Origin: Streptomyces sp. HNM0575
GTDB lineage: Bacteria > Actinomycetota > Actinomycetes > Streptomycetales > Streptomycetaceae
Direction: 5' to 3'
Length of the DNA: 64,000 nucleotides
Assembly (NCBI RefSeq): GCF_012726265.1
Contig: NZ_JAASAG010000016.1
Span: 33,718 to 97,717, forward strand
Both the position numbers and the translations under genes were made by a program. A model generated the notes under the pieces. The model was not told where the DNA came from, searched no databases, and saw nothing but the letters and a program-made list of their open reading frames with translations. Each line of letters starts with the position of its first letter. The stretch's first letter is position 1. This document shows positions 16,546-24,605 of the stretch, piece by piece.

Positions 16546-17946
16546 ATGACAGCCGCCACATCTTCCGAGTCAGGGACGCCGATACCTGCGAAGCGCTGGA
16601 CGTACGTCATCCCCGTAGCCGTGGTGATGTACATGCTGGCCTTCGTGGACCGGAGCAACGTCTCCGTGATCCTGCCCTACATGCACGGCGACCTGAGCCT
16701 GTCGCCCGCCGACGAGGGCATGGTCACCGGCATCTTCTTCCTGGGCTACGTCTTCCTCCAGATTCCCGGCGCGATCCTCGCGCAGCGCTGGAGCGCCCGT
16801 AAGACCGTGGTGATCCTGATGGTGGCGTGGGGCGTCGCCGCGATGGCCTGCGGGCTCGTACAGACGAAGGAGCAGTTCTACGTCGCGCGGTTCGTCCTCG
16901 GGCTGTTCGAGGGCGGGGTGTGGCCGGCGGTGCTGATCCTGCTGGCCTCGTGGTTCCCGCTGCGGGAGCGTGCCAGGGCCAACGCCCTGTGGATGGCGTG
17001 CCTGCCGATCTCCTCCATCCTCATGGCCCCGCTGTCGGGGCTGATGCTGGACCACATGGACTGGCGCTGGGTGCTCATGCTCCAGGGCTTTCCGCCGCTG
17101 GTGTGGGCGGTGGTGTGGTGGTTCGCCGTGGCCGACCGCCCGTCGCAGGCGCGCTGGATCTCGCGGAGCGAGGCCGAGTACGTCGAGGGCGAATTGGCCG
17201 CCGACGAGGCCGGCAAGCCCGCCACCGGCTCGGGTTCGTATCTGGACGCCGTTAGGCAGCGGTCCGTGCTGGTCCTCATCGGGGTCTACTTCTTCTGGAT
17301 CACGGGCTTCTACGGGTTCACGCTGTGGCTGCCGTCCGTCGTCAAGACCCTTACGCACGACGGTTCTTCGACTGAGGTGGGGCTGCTCAGCGCGATCCCG
17401 TTCACTGTGGCGCTGATCGTGATGGTCGCCAACGCGGCCTGGTCGGACCGTACGGGGAAGCGCCGTCAGGCCGTGGCGGTGCCTCTCGTCGTCGCGATCG
17501 TCGCTCTGCTGCTGGGACAGGTCGTGGAGGGCGGCGTGTGGGGGATGCTGCTGCTGTGCGTCACCGCGGGTGCCGTGTACGCGCCGTACGGTCCGTTCTG
17601 GGCGATCCCGGGCGGCGTGCTGCGCTTCGAGGTCGTGGCGGTCGCCATGGGACTCATCAACGCCCTTGGGAATCTGGGCGGTTACGTGGGCCCCTACATC
17701 GTCGGCTGGCTGACGGACAGCACGGGAACGAGCGTGACCGGGTTCGCCGTACTCGCCGGGTTCCTCGCGGTGGCGGTGGTGCTGGTGCTCACCGGGCTGC
17801 GTCCTTCCGCGGAGCCGGCGCGGGGCGCTGCGGCGGCGGCCACGACGGCGTCCGTACCGCCCGGGAAGGTCTCCGGTTCGGTGCCCGAATCGGCTTCAGG
17901 GTCCGGGTCGTCCACCTCGAAGGACCCCGCGGAGGACGGGAGTTGA
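16546..17946 (+). CDS. MFS transporter, anion:cation symporter family
   Basis: 466 residues from ATG 16546, preceded by TTGGAG. About twelve hydrophobic segments are visible, starting with YVIPVAVVMYMLAFVDRSNVSVILPYM. The motif LAFVDRSNVS, then GYVFLQIPGAILAQRWSARKTV, and RFVLGLFEGGVWPAVLILLASWFPLRERARANALWMACLPIS are characteristic of the ACS family, whose members carry glucarate, galactarate, tartrate, threonate and similar sugar acids with protons or sodium. The C-terminal 60 residues are Ser/Gly/Ala-rich and cytoplasmic. Lying between the catabolic enzymes and their repressor, it most likely imports the four-carbon acid. Its stop overlaps the TTG start of the regulator. Confidence 0.9.
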   Translation: MTAATSSESGTPIPAKRWTYVIPVAVVMYMLAFVDRSNVSVILPYMHGDLSLSPADEGMVTGIFFLGYVFLQIPGAILAQRWSARKTVVILMVAWGVAAMACGLVQTKEQFYVARFVLGLFEGGVWPAVLILLASWFPLRERARANALWMACLPISSILMAPLSGLMLDHMDWRWVLMLQGFPPLVWAVVWWFAVADRPSQARWISRSEAEYVEGELAADEAGKPATGSGSYLDAVRQRSVLVLIGVYFFWITGFYGFTLWLPSVVKTLTHDGSSTEVGLLSAIPFTVALIVMVANAAWSDRTGKRRQAVAVPLVVAIVALLLGQVVEGGVWGMLLLCVTAGAVYAPYGPFWAIPGGVLRFEVVAVAMGLINALGNLGGYVGPYIVGWLTDSTGTSVTGFAVLAGFLAVAVVLVLTGLRPSAEPARGAAAAATTASVPPGKVSGSVPESASGSGSSTSKDPAEDGS

Positions 17947-18731
17947 CCGCCGCACGCGTCCGCGCGCCGCGCCGTGGTACGGCGCGGCGCCGCGACGACA
18001 TCCTCCGGGAGGTGCTGGCCGGCAACGGCGACATAACCGAACTCGCCGCGCGCTTCGGCATCTCCGTCTCCACCGTCCGCCGCGATCTGCAACAGCTCGC
18101 CGGGGACGGGCACATCCACCGCACCTACGGCGGCGCCGTCGCGGGCGGGCACGCGGCCGAACGCACCCTGGACGAGAAGGAGTCCGGCAACAGCGCTCAG
18201 AAGGAGGCCATCGCAAGGGCCGCGGCCGAGCGGGTGCGCGACGGCGACGTGATCCTCATCGACGCGGGCACCACGACCGGTCGACTCGCGCGGGCGCTGA
18301 ACGCCCGTACCGGGCTCACGGTCATCACCAACTCCACCATCGCCCTGCGCCATCTCGCCGAGGCGCAGGGCGTCGAACTGGTCGTGCTCGGCGGCCGGGT
18401 GCGCCGTCCCAACGGTGCGATCCTCGGCCCGGAGGGCGAGGAGACGCTGCGGAGGCTCACACCCGATCTGGTCTTCCTCGGCGCGGACGGTGTGCACGCC
18501 CGCGACGGTCTCTCCTGCCCCAGCCTCGAACAGGCCCATTCCAAGGAGCTGATGGCGGCGCGCGGGCGCGAGGTGTTCGTGCTCGCCGACTCCTCCAAGC
18601 TGGGCAGCAGCCCGTTCCCGTATCACGCGCGGCACGGCGGTGCGTGGACGCTCGTCACGGATGCCCGGGCGGTGCCGGAGCAGTTGTCGCTGATCGCGGC
18701 GGATGTGAAGTGCGAGGTCGTGACCGCGTAG
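17943..18731 (+). CDS. DeoR/GlpR family transcriptional repressor
   Basis: 262 residues from TTG 17943, which overlaps the transporter stop (TTGA). The N-terminal winged helix reads RRDDILREVLAGNGDITELAARFGISVSTVRRDLQQLAGDGHIHRTYGGAV, the full DeoR signature. The effector domain has the sugar-phosphate isomerase-like features of the family: DVILIDAGTTTGRLARAL, LTVITNSTIALRHLA, LVVLGGRVRRPNGAILGP and VFVLADSSKLG. Such proteins repress sugar catabolism and are released by a phosphorylated intermediate, here plausibly the 4-phospho acid or DHAP. It closes a tightly coupled four-gene operon and may bind the palindrome at 13921-13933. Confidence 0.93.
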   Translation: MTAARVRAPRRGTARRRDDILREVLAGNGDITELAARFGISVSTVRRDLQQLAGDGHIHRTYGGAVAGGHAAERTLDEKESGNSAQKEAIARAAAERVRDGDVILIDAGTTTGRLARALNARTGLTVITNSTIALRHLAEAQGVELVVLGGRVRRPNGAILGPEGEETLRRLTPDLVFLGADGVHARDGLSCPSLEQAHSKELMAARGREVFVLADSSKLGSSPFPYHARHGGAWTLVTDARAVPEQLSLIAADVKCEVVTA

Positions 18732-18752
18732 CCGCCGGTCGGGGCGGGCAGC

Positions 18753-18780
18753 GGGGCCCTCTCAGGGCTTGTCCCCTTTT
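18753..18780 (+). terminator. Hairpin with T-run after the sugar-acid operon
   Basis: GCCCT, loop CTC, AGGGC (18756-18768), within a longer GGGG...CCCC pairing and followed by TTTT at 18777-18780. It lies 25 bases after the regulator stop. The rest of the gap to 19018 shows nothing recognisable. Confidence 0.55.
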
Positions 18781-19018
18781 GCGTTGCATTCCTGCGTATC
18801 GCGGTATTCACCCCAACGGACGGGCGCTCGGCGTGAGTCGAGGGCGTGTGCGGGGGCGCTTTCCCGGTCGGCTCTGTCGCCGGTGATCAACTGCGTTCTA
18901 CGGTCGGGACATTCAGGCCGGGCAAGGAGTCCGGACGTCGGAAGCGGGAGTTCACGCCGGGAGTTCGGACCGGGGTCTGGTCCGGGGTCCGGACGGTGAG
19001 TCCGCCCGGGTTCGACCG

Positions 19019-22000
19019 GTGGAACTGCCGAGGTGCGTTGCGGGTGGCGGTGCGTTGCAGTTGAGGGAAGCGGTGCTCGCGGAGCAGGCGCTGGTGCGGA
19101 TCTGCGATCTGGCGGGGCGTACGCGCGGGACGGGCTTCGTCGCGGACGGCACGGGCACGGTCGTCACCAGCCATGAGGCGGTGGACGGTCTGGCCCGCGT
19201 CGTCGTGCACGCGCGGGGCCGCCCGGGTCTGCTCGTGGAGGACGACGGGATCACGTCGCTGCCGGAGTGGGACCTCGCCCTGATCCGTACGGACGGTCTC
19301 GGCATCGCTCCGCTGCTCATCGGCGCGGACCGGGCAGGCGCTCCGGGCACGTCCGGGATTCCCGTACGGATCTTCACGGGGCGCGAGGACGGCCGGTACG
19401 GCGACGGGCACGAGGGCGGTGGGCGCGAGGACGGCCGGTACGGCGATGGGCACGAGGACGGCCGGTACGGCGAAGGGTGCGACGACGGCGGGCACGATGG
19501 TGGGCACGAGGGCGGTGAGGGGCAGGGCGCTGCGCGTGAGGACGGCGGCTGGACACGGGCGACGCTGGCCGGGGCATCCGCCACCGTCACCTACACGTCC
19601 ACGACCCGCTTCCAAGACCTCGAAGGCGCACTGGAGTTGAGGCTCCCCGAGGGCGCGCACGTACGGTTGCGCCTGGACGGGCCCGCGTCGGGCTCTCCCG
19701 TACTGGACGCTGTCACGGGCGCGGTCCTCGCCGTGGTGGGCACGGCGCTGCACGCTCCCGGCGGCTGCGACCGCCGTGCGGGGTTCGCCGTCCCGTTGCG
19801 TACGGCGGGACTCTGGGACGTCGAGGGCCGGTTGGCGGCCACGCTCGCCCGCAACGGCGCGACCGTCCCCGGGACGGGCCCGGACCTCAATCTCGCGGGC
19901 GCGCTGCGGCTCACGGCCACGACCGTGCGCCCGGCGCTGGAGCGCGCCGCTGCCACCGCCTCCCGCCATGTGGACCGCCCTGAAGTCGCCGGGGCGCTGC
20001 GGGAGTTCAGCGGAAGCGACGCCTCGGTGACGGCCCTCGTGGGGCGACCGGGAACGGGCCGTACGACTCGGCTGGCCGCGCTGGCCGCCGAGCGGGCGGC
20101 CGAGCGGGCGGCCGAGTCCGAGCCCGCACCCACGATCTGGCTGCGCGGCGCGCAACTGCGCGAGGGCGACGGCAGTGTAAGGGAGGCCGTGGGACGGGCG
20201 TTGACGGCGGAGGCGCCACCGGCGAGGCACCCGGCGGGCGGCACGGACGAGTCGACGTGCGCCGATGAGTCTGGGTCTCGTGCCGAATCCCCGTGCGCCG
20301 ATGCGTCGTCCCTCGCGGACGTCGTCGCGCGGCTGGCGCGGGAGGCGCGCCGCCCGCTGCTGGTGCTGCTGGACGCGCCCGAGGAGATGCCCGCACGCCT
20401 CTCCCGGGACCTGCGCCGGTGGACGGCGGGAACGGCGGGCTGGCTGCGTGCCGCCGGTGCCCGGATGATCGTCGCCTGCGGTCCCGAACAGTGGGAGCAG
20501 CTCGGTCCGTTGATGCCCGCCGGCCTGTTGTACGACGGGCCGGGCACCCGCCTCGCCGCCGGTGCTCGCCGGGCCGACGACGCTCCCCGGGGGCTGCCGC
20601 CGTGCGTGCTTCTCCCGGAGCTGGCCGCCGCCGAGGCGGCTCACGCACGCGCGCTGTACGGGCTCGGCGCCGACGACCTGGCGGCACCCGATGCGGGACA
20701 CCCGCTGACGATGCGCATGCTGGCGGAGATCCGTGCGGATCAGAACGACCGACATGAGCCGAACGACGACGATGAGCACAGCGACCGCGAAGATCAGAAC
20801 GACCGCGGCGGTCAACAGGACCGCGAAGATCAGAACGACCGCGACGATCAACACGATCGGGGAGATCACAGACACCGGGGCCGACCGGATCACGAGGGCG
20901 ATCGGACCGGACCCTTCGATCGCGTCGGTCTCGTCGGGCGCGTGGACCTCGTCGAAGGGTGCGGTCAGGCCGCCGTCGGTGTCGCGGCGCCTGCCGGAGA
21001 CTGCCGCCCGCCAGGGCACTCGCCCCAGCCCCCACGACCACGCCAACCCCTCGGCAGAGACGCCGTGTTCGCCGCCTATCTCGACCTCACCGCTCTGCGG
21101 ATCGCACGCGAACTGCCCGCTGCGGCACCGCCCGTAGTGCTGCGGCGCCTCGCCGTCCGTACGGCAGGCGCGCTGCACGAGGCCGCGCGCCGCAGTCTCG
21201 GACCGGTCGGGGGCTCCCTCGGCCGGTACGACTTCGAGGAGGTGTTCCCGCGAGCGGGCGGCTGGGCCGAGGCGGTGCTCTCGGTGGGGGTGCTCGAAGC
21301 GGCGGGCGACGGATTCCGGTTCGCCGACGAGGAGTTCGGCGACTGGTTGCAGGGCCGGCACCTGGATGTGGACGCGGCGCTGGCGGCGCTCGTGCACGGA
21401 CGCGGCCACGCCACGGACGGAGCCGGTGGTGCCGCCGCCGCGGAGCCCCGCATCCCGAGGCGACGGATCGGCCCCGTCGTACACGCCCTGGTGCTCTGCG
21501 AAACGCTGGAGGGGGCGGACGCCCTGGACAGGCGGCTGCGTCCACTCGCCGACGTGATCGCGTCCGCCGGGTCCAGCCCGGCCGGTCCGGAGGATCCGTG
21601 CGGTGAGGCCGTCTGGTGGGCCGGGCGGCTGCTGAGGGACACGCTGCTGCGCGTGCCCGACGCCCGCCCGTACTACGGGCTGCTGCGCGGGCTGGCGGAG
21701 CACTTCGGCACCCGAGTACGTGGAGCGGCAGGGGAGTTGGGGCCGTCGTTCTGGCGGCGGCTCGCGCTGCCGGCCCCGCAGCGGATCGGTCTGCTGCGCC
21801 TGCTGCTCCCCGCGGACGCACCACCCGCTGGCGGCCGCAGCGGGAAGCAGCCGGAGGAGCGGTACATCGACGTCGTCGGCGAACTGCTGGCGGCGGAGCC
21901 GGAGACCGTACTGCCGCTGCTGTGCGGCTGGTTCACCGACCGCCGGCCGCTGACCGAACGCGCGGCATCGGAAGGCGCCTCCGGCTCCGGTGGCTGCTCC

Positions 22001-23371
22001 GGGACAGGCTCCGGTTCCGTACCGGCCCGGGACGACCAGTACGACAGGGACGGGCAGGACGACAGGGACGGGCAGCGGGAGGCCGGACTGCCGCGGCCCA
22101 CCGTCGCGTCCGCCGCTCAGGCACTCCTGTACGCACACGGCCGGCGTGCGGGCGACCTGATGCTGGACCTGCTGACCGACGCCTGCCATCCGCGTGCGGA
22201 CGAACTACTCGGCGAACTCGCGCAAGAGGAACCCTCGGCACTGTGCCGCGCCGTCGAACGCTGGGCGAACCACGCGGCGACCCTCCGGCAGATCGCCGCC
22301 GCCGAGTACGGGCCGCGGCTGGCGCGGAGGGCGCGTTCGCAGGCCGACCGACGGCATCTGGAACGTGCCGCGCACGCGCTGCTGCGTATCCCCGGCGGCT
22401 CGGCACTGCACGCGCCGTCGGCCATGGCGATGCTGCTGAGGCTCCGGCAGGGTTCGCAGTCGTCTGCGTCCCCGTCTGTGTCTCCGACCGCGTCCCGGTC
22501 GGTGTCCCCGCCCGCGAACCCGCTCGCGCACCCGGTCGCGCACCCGGCGCCTCCGGAGGGCGGGCCGTCCGCGGAGCAGGGTGCGTCGGAGCCAGGGGCG
22601 TCCGCGGCCTCCGCCGAACGGGACCGTGATCTCGACGCCGCGCTCGGCCTGCTCGCCGCCACGGGCTCCGCCGAACTGGCGGACGCGCTCGCCGGCGAGG
22701 TCTGCGACCGGCCCGCACCCGCCCTCGCGGCGTTCCGCTCATATCTGTGCGACCGGCCCGGCGGTGGGGCGCACCACCTCACCGGGGTGCTCGCCCGCGT
22801 CCGGCGTGCGGATCTCGCCGTACCGGTCGCGGAAGTGGTGCGCGAGTACGCGGAGATCCGGCCGGAGACCGCCGCCGAGGCGCTGGCGACATTCGTACGG
22901 GGCAGGCTCGCGCACCGCCCGCGCGAGTGCTGTCCCGGGCTACAGCTGCTCACCGATGCGCTGCTGTGCACGCCGTATGCGCCGCTGAGGGCGGGCCTCG
23001 CTCGTGCTCTGGGCGCCCTCGAAGGACCGGTGGCGGAGGAACTGCTGAGCGTGCTGCTCGTGGGGGAGCGGGATCCGGCGGTGCTGGACGCGGCGCTGGA
23101 AGCCTCGGGGCACCGACGGCGGGCCGCCGCCCGCGAAGCCACGGGCGCACAAGGCGCGAACGCCGCGGGCCCGAGTGCCGCCGTTCCGGGCACCGCCCCG
23201 GGCACCGCTACGGATGCCGGACCGCACGCCCCGGGCTCTGCCGGACCGACCGCCCCGGCCTCTGCCGGACCGACCGCCCCCACTGCCCTGACCGCCCCTG
23301 TCGCCGCGGAGCCCACCGCCCCGGGCACCCGCGGAGCCGCCGGGGCCCGGGTCCCGTGCGTGAGCCGCTGA
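19019..23371 (+). CDS. Trypsin-like protease / STAND NTPase / helical repeat protein
   Basis: 1450 residues from GTG 19019; the start is uncertain because no clear ribosome binding site precedes it (a TTG at 19061 is possible). Residues about 20-270 are a trypsin-like fold: GTGFVADGTGTVVTSHEAV (His52), LPEWDLALIRTDG (Asp85) and ASGSPVLDAVTG (Ser224), so a full triad is present. An NTPase follows: Walker A GRPGTGRTT near 342-350, with Arg in place of the usual Lys, and Walker B LLVLLDAPEE near 448. RFADEEFGDWLQGRHL near 765 resembles the end of NACHT-type domains. The remaining 600 residues are Ala/Leu/Arg helices, probably HEAT/ARM-like. Low-complexity inserts rich in G/H/D and D/Q/N/R interrupt the domains. 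No signal peptide; probably cytoplasmic. Role unknown; this architecture is known from predicted conflict systems. Confidence 0.8.
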   Translation: MELPRCVAGGGALQLREAVLAEQALVRICDLAGRTRGTGFVADGTGTVVTSHEAVDGLARVVVHARGRPGLLVEDDGITSLPEWDLALIRTDGLGIAPLLIGADRAGAPGTSGIPVRIFTGREDGRYGDGHEGGGREDGRYGDGHEDGRYGEGCDDGGHDGGHEGGEGQGAAREDGGWTRATLAGASATVTYTSTTRFQDLEGALELRLPEGAHVRLRLDGPASGSPVLDAVTGAVLAVVGTALHAPGGCDRRAGFAVPLRTAGLWDVEGRLAATLARNGATVPGTGPDLNLAGALRLTATTVRPALERAAATASRHVDRPEVAGALREFSGSDASVTALVGRPGTGRTTRLAALAAERAAERAAESEPAPTIWLRGAQLREGDGSVREAVGRALTAEAPPARHPAGGTDESTCADESGSRAESPCADASSLADVVARLAREARRPLLVLLDAPEEMPARLSRDLRRWTAGTAGWLRAAGARMIVACGPEQWEQLGPLMPAGLLYDGPGTRLAAGARRADDAPRGLPPCVLLPELAAAEAAHARALYGLGADDLAAPDAGHPLTMRMLAEIRADQNDRHEPNDDDEHSDREDQNDRGGQQDREDQNDRDDQHDRGDHRHRGRPDHEGDRTGPFDRVGLVGRVDLVEGCGQAAVGVAAPAGDCRPPGHSPQPPRPRQPLGRDAVFAAYLDLTALRIARELPAAAPPVVLRRLAVRTAGALHEAARRSLGPVGGSLGRYDFEEVFPRAGGWAEAVLSVGVLEAAGDGFRFADEEFGDWLQGRHLDVDAALAALVHGRGHATDGAGGAAAAEPRIPRRRIGPVVHALVLCETLEGADALDRRLRPLADVIASAGSSPAGPEDPCGEAVWWAGRLLRDTLLRVPDARPYYGLLRGLAEHFGTRVRGAAGELGPSFWRRLALPAPQRIGLLRLLLPADAPPAGGRSGKQPEERYIDVVGELLAAEPETVLPLLCGWFTDRRPLTERAASEGASGSGGCSGTGSGSVPARDDQYDRDGQDDRDGQREAGLPRPTVASAAQALLYAHGRRAGDLMLDLLTDACHPRADELLGELAQEEPSALCRAVERWANHAATLRQIAAAEYGPRLARRARSQADRRHLERAAHALLRIPGGSALHAPSAMAMLLRLRQGSQSSASPSVSPTASRSVSPPANPLAHPVAHPAPPEGGPSAEQGASEPGASAASAERDRDLDAALGLLAATGSAELADALAGEVCDRPAPALAAFRSYLCDRPGGGAHHLTGVLARVRRADLAVPVAEVVREYAEIRPETAAEALATFVRGRLAHRPRECCPGLQLLTDALLCTPYAPLRAGLARALGALEGPVAEELLSVLLVGERDPAVLDAALEASGHRRRAAAREATGAQGANAAGPSAAVPGTAPGTATDAGPHAPGSAGPTAPASAGPTAPTALTAPVAAEPTAPGTRGAAGARVPCVSR
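19385..19520 (+). repeat. In-gene tandem repeats coding for GRYGDGHE-like units
   Basis: Units of about 24 bases (GACGGCCGGTACGGCGA plus GGGCACGAG) occur three times and then degrade into GGGCACGA/GGCGGTG units. They code for a Gly/His/Asp-rich insert inside the protease domain, between the Asp and Ser of the triad. All units are in frame. Confidence 0.8.
20735..20890 (+). repeat. In-gene repeats coding for DREDQNDR-like units
   Basis: GACCGCGAAGATCAGAACGA occurs twice with degenerate copies on both sides. It codes for a strongly charged and polar insert (D, R, Q, N, H) of about 60 residues in the middle of the NTPase. Base composition is AT-richer than the surroundings. A related short insert (DRDGQDDRDGQ) lies near 22050. 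Confidence 0.8.
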
Positions 23372-23434
23372 GCAGCATGGCACCCTTGGACCGGCGAAAG
23401 CATCGGGACATCGGCATCGGCGAGGAGCAGGGAC

Positions 23435-24385
23435 GTGCAGCGCTGGCGTGGCTTGGAGGACATCCCGGAGGGGTGGGGGCGCAGCGTCGTCACCATCGGC
23501 TCGTACGACGGGGTGCACCGCGGGCACCAGCTGATCATCGACCGGACGGTGGCACGCGCCCGTGAGCTGGGCGTGCCCGCCGTCGTCGTCACCTTCGACC
23601 CCCACCCCAGCGAGGTCGTACGGCCCGGAAGCCACCCTCCGCTGCTCGCGCCGCATCCGCGCCGTGCGCAGATCATGGGGGAGCTGGGCGTGGACGAGGT
23701 GCTCGTGCTGCCCTTCACGGCCGAGTTCTCGCAGCTGACGCCCGCCGACTTCGTCGCGAAGGTACTGGTCGACAAGCTGCACGCGTGCAGCGTCGTGGAG
23801 GGGCCCAACTTCCGCTTCGGGCACAGGGCTTCGGGCGACGTCGCGTTCCTGGCCGAGCTGGGTCAGACGTACGACTACGAGGTCGTGGTCGTCGACCTCT
23901 ACGAACGGGGCGCGGCCGGAGGCGGCGAGCCCTTCTCCTCGACGCTCGTGCGGCGCCTCATCGCGGAGGGTGACACCGAGGGCGCCGCGGAGGTCCTGGG
24001 ACGTCCGCACCGTGTCGAGGGCGTGGTCGTACGGGGCGCGCAGCGCGGCCGTCAACTGGGCTACCCCACGGCCAACGTCGAGACCGTCCCGCACACCGCG
24101 GTGCCCGCCGACGGCGTCTACGCGGGCTGGCTGAACGCCGACGGCGAGCGGATGCCCGCGGCGATCTCCGTGGGCACGAACCCCCAGTTCGACGGGACCG
24201 AACGCACCGTCGAGGCGTACGCGATCGACCGTGTGGATCTGGACCTGTACGGCAAGCACGTCTCCGTCGACTTCCTCCAGTACATCCGCGGCCAGGAGAA
24301 GTTCGACACCCTCGACGCCCTGATGGAGCGGATGGCCGACGACGTCGACCGCTGCCGTGCGCTGGTGGCGGGCGCGGAGGCGTAA
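23435..24385 (+). CDS. ribF: Bifunctional riboflavin kinase / FAD synthetase
   Basis: 316 residues from GTG 23435, with GGAGCAGGGAC just upstream. The FAD synthetase domain carries VVTIGSYDGVHRGHQLII, where the phenylalanine of the usual GxFDGxHxGH is Tyr, then VVTFDPHPSEV, EFSQLTPADFV, VVEGPNFRFGHRASGD and SSTLVRRLIAEGD. The riboflavin kinase domain begins near residue 185: GRPHRVEGVVVRGAQRGRQLGYPTANV, with the PTAN motif, and ends DLDLYGKHVSVDFLQYIRGQEKFDTLDAL. It makes FMN and FAD from riboflavin. No FMN riboswitch is visible ahead of it, as expected for a gene separate from the rib operon. It converges with the EspI-like gene. Confidence 0.97.
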   Translation: MQRWRGLEDIPEGWGRSVVTIGSYDGVHRGHQLIIDRTVARARELGVPAVVVTFDPHPSEVVRPGSHPPLLAPHPRRAQIMGELGVDEVLVLPFTAEFSQLTPADFVAKVLVDKLHACSVVEGPNFRFGHRASGDVAFLAELGQTYDYEVVVVDLYERGAAGGGEPFSSTLVRRLIAEGDTEGAAEVLGRPHRVEGVVVRGAQRGRQLGYPTANVETVPHTAVPADGVYAGWLNADGERMPAAISVGTNPQFDGTERTVEAYAIDRVDLDLYGKHVSVDFLQYIRGQEKFDTLDALMERMADDVDRCRALVAGAEA

Positions 24386-24408
24386 CCGCAGCCGGGGCGG
24401 CCGCACGT

Positions 24409-24447
24409 CGCGGAACGGGCTCGCGGAACGCGCTCGCGGAACGGGCT
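24409..24447 (+). repeat. Three 13-bp tandem units after ribF
   Basis: CGCGGAACGGGCT, CGCGGAACGCGCT and CGCGGAACGGGCT follow one another directly, 23 bases after the ribF stop, in the gap between convergent genes. Confidence 0.8.
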
Positions 24448-24605
24448 GACGCGGGGACGCCGCACCGACTGGCCGGACCGCGCTGACGACCGGCCGGACC
24501 GGGCGGACGCCGTCGTACGTACGTCACAGGCACACGGCGAGTGCCGGACGGGCGCACCCCGTCCGGCCCTTCGAGCGTCGGCGCCCTCCGGGCCGGTCGA
24601 GACCG

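Noticed and set aside
24386..24605. FMN riboswitch or other riboswitch near ribF
   Set aside because: Neither the ribF upstream region nor this downstream gap has the conserved FMN-element core; upstream is coding sequence of the fusion gene.
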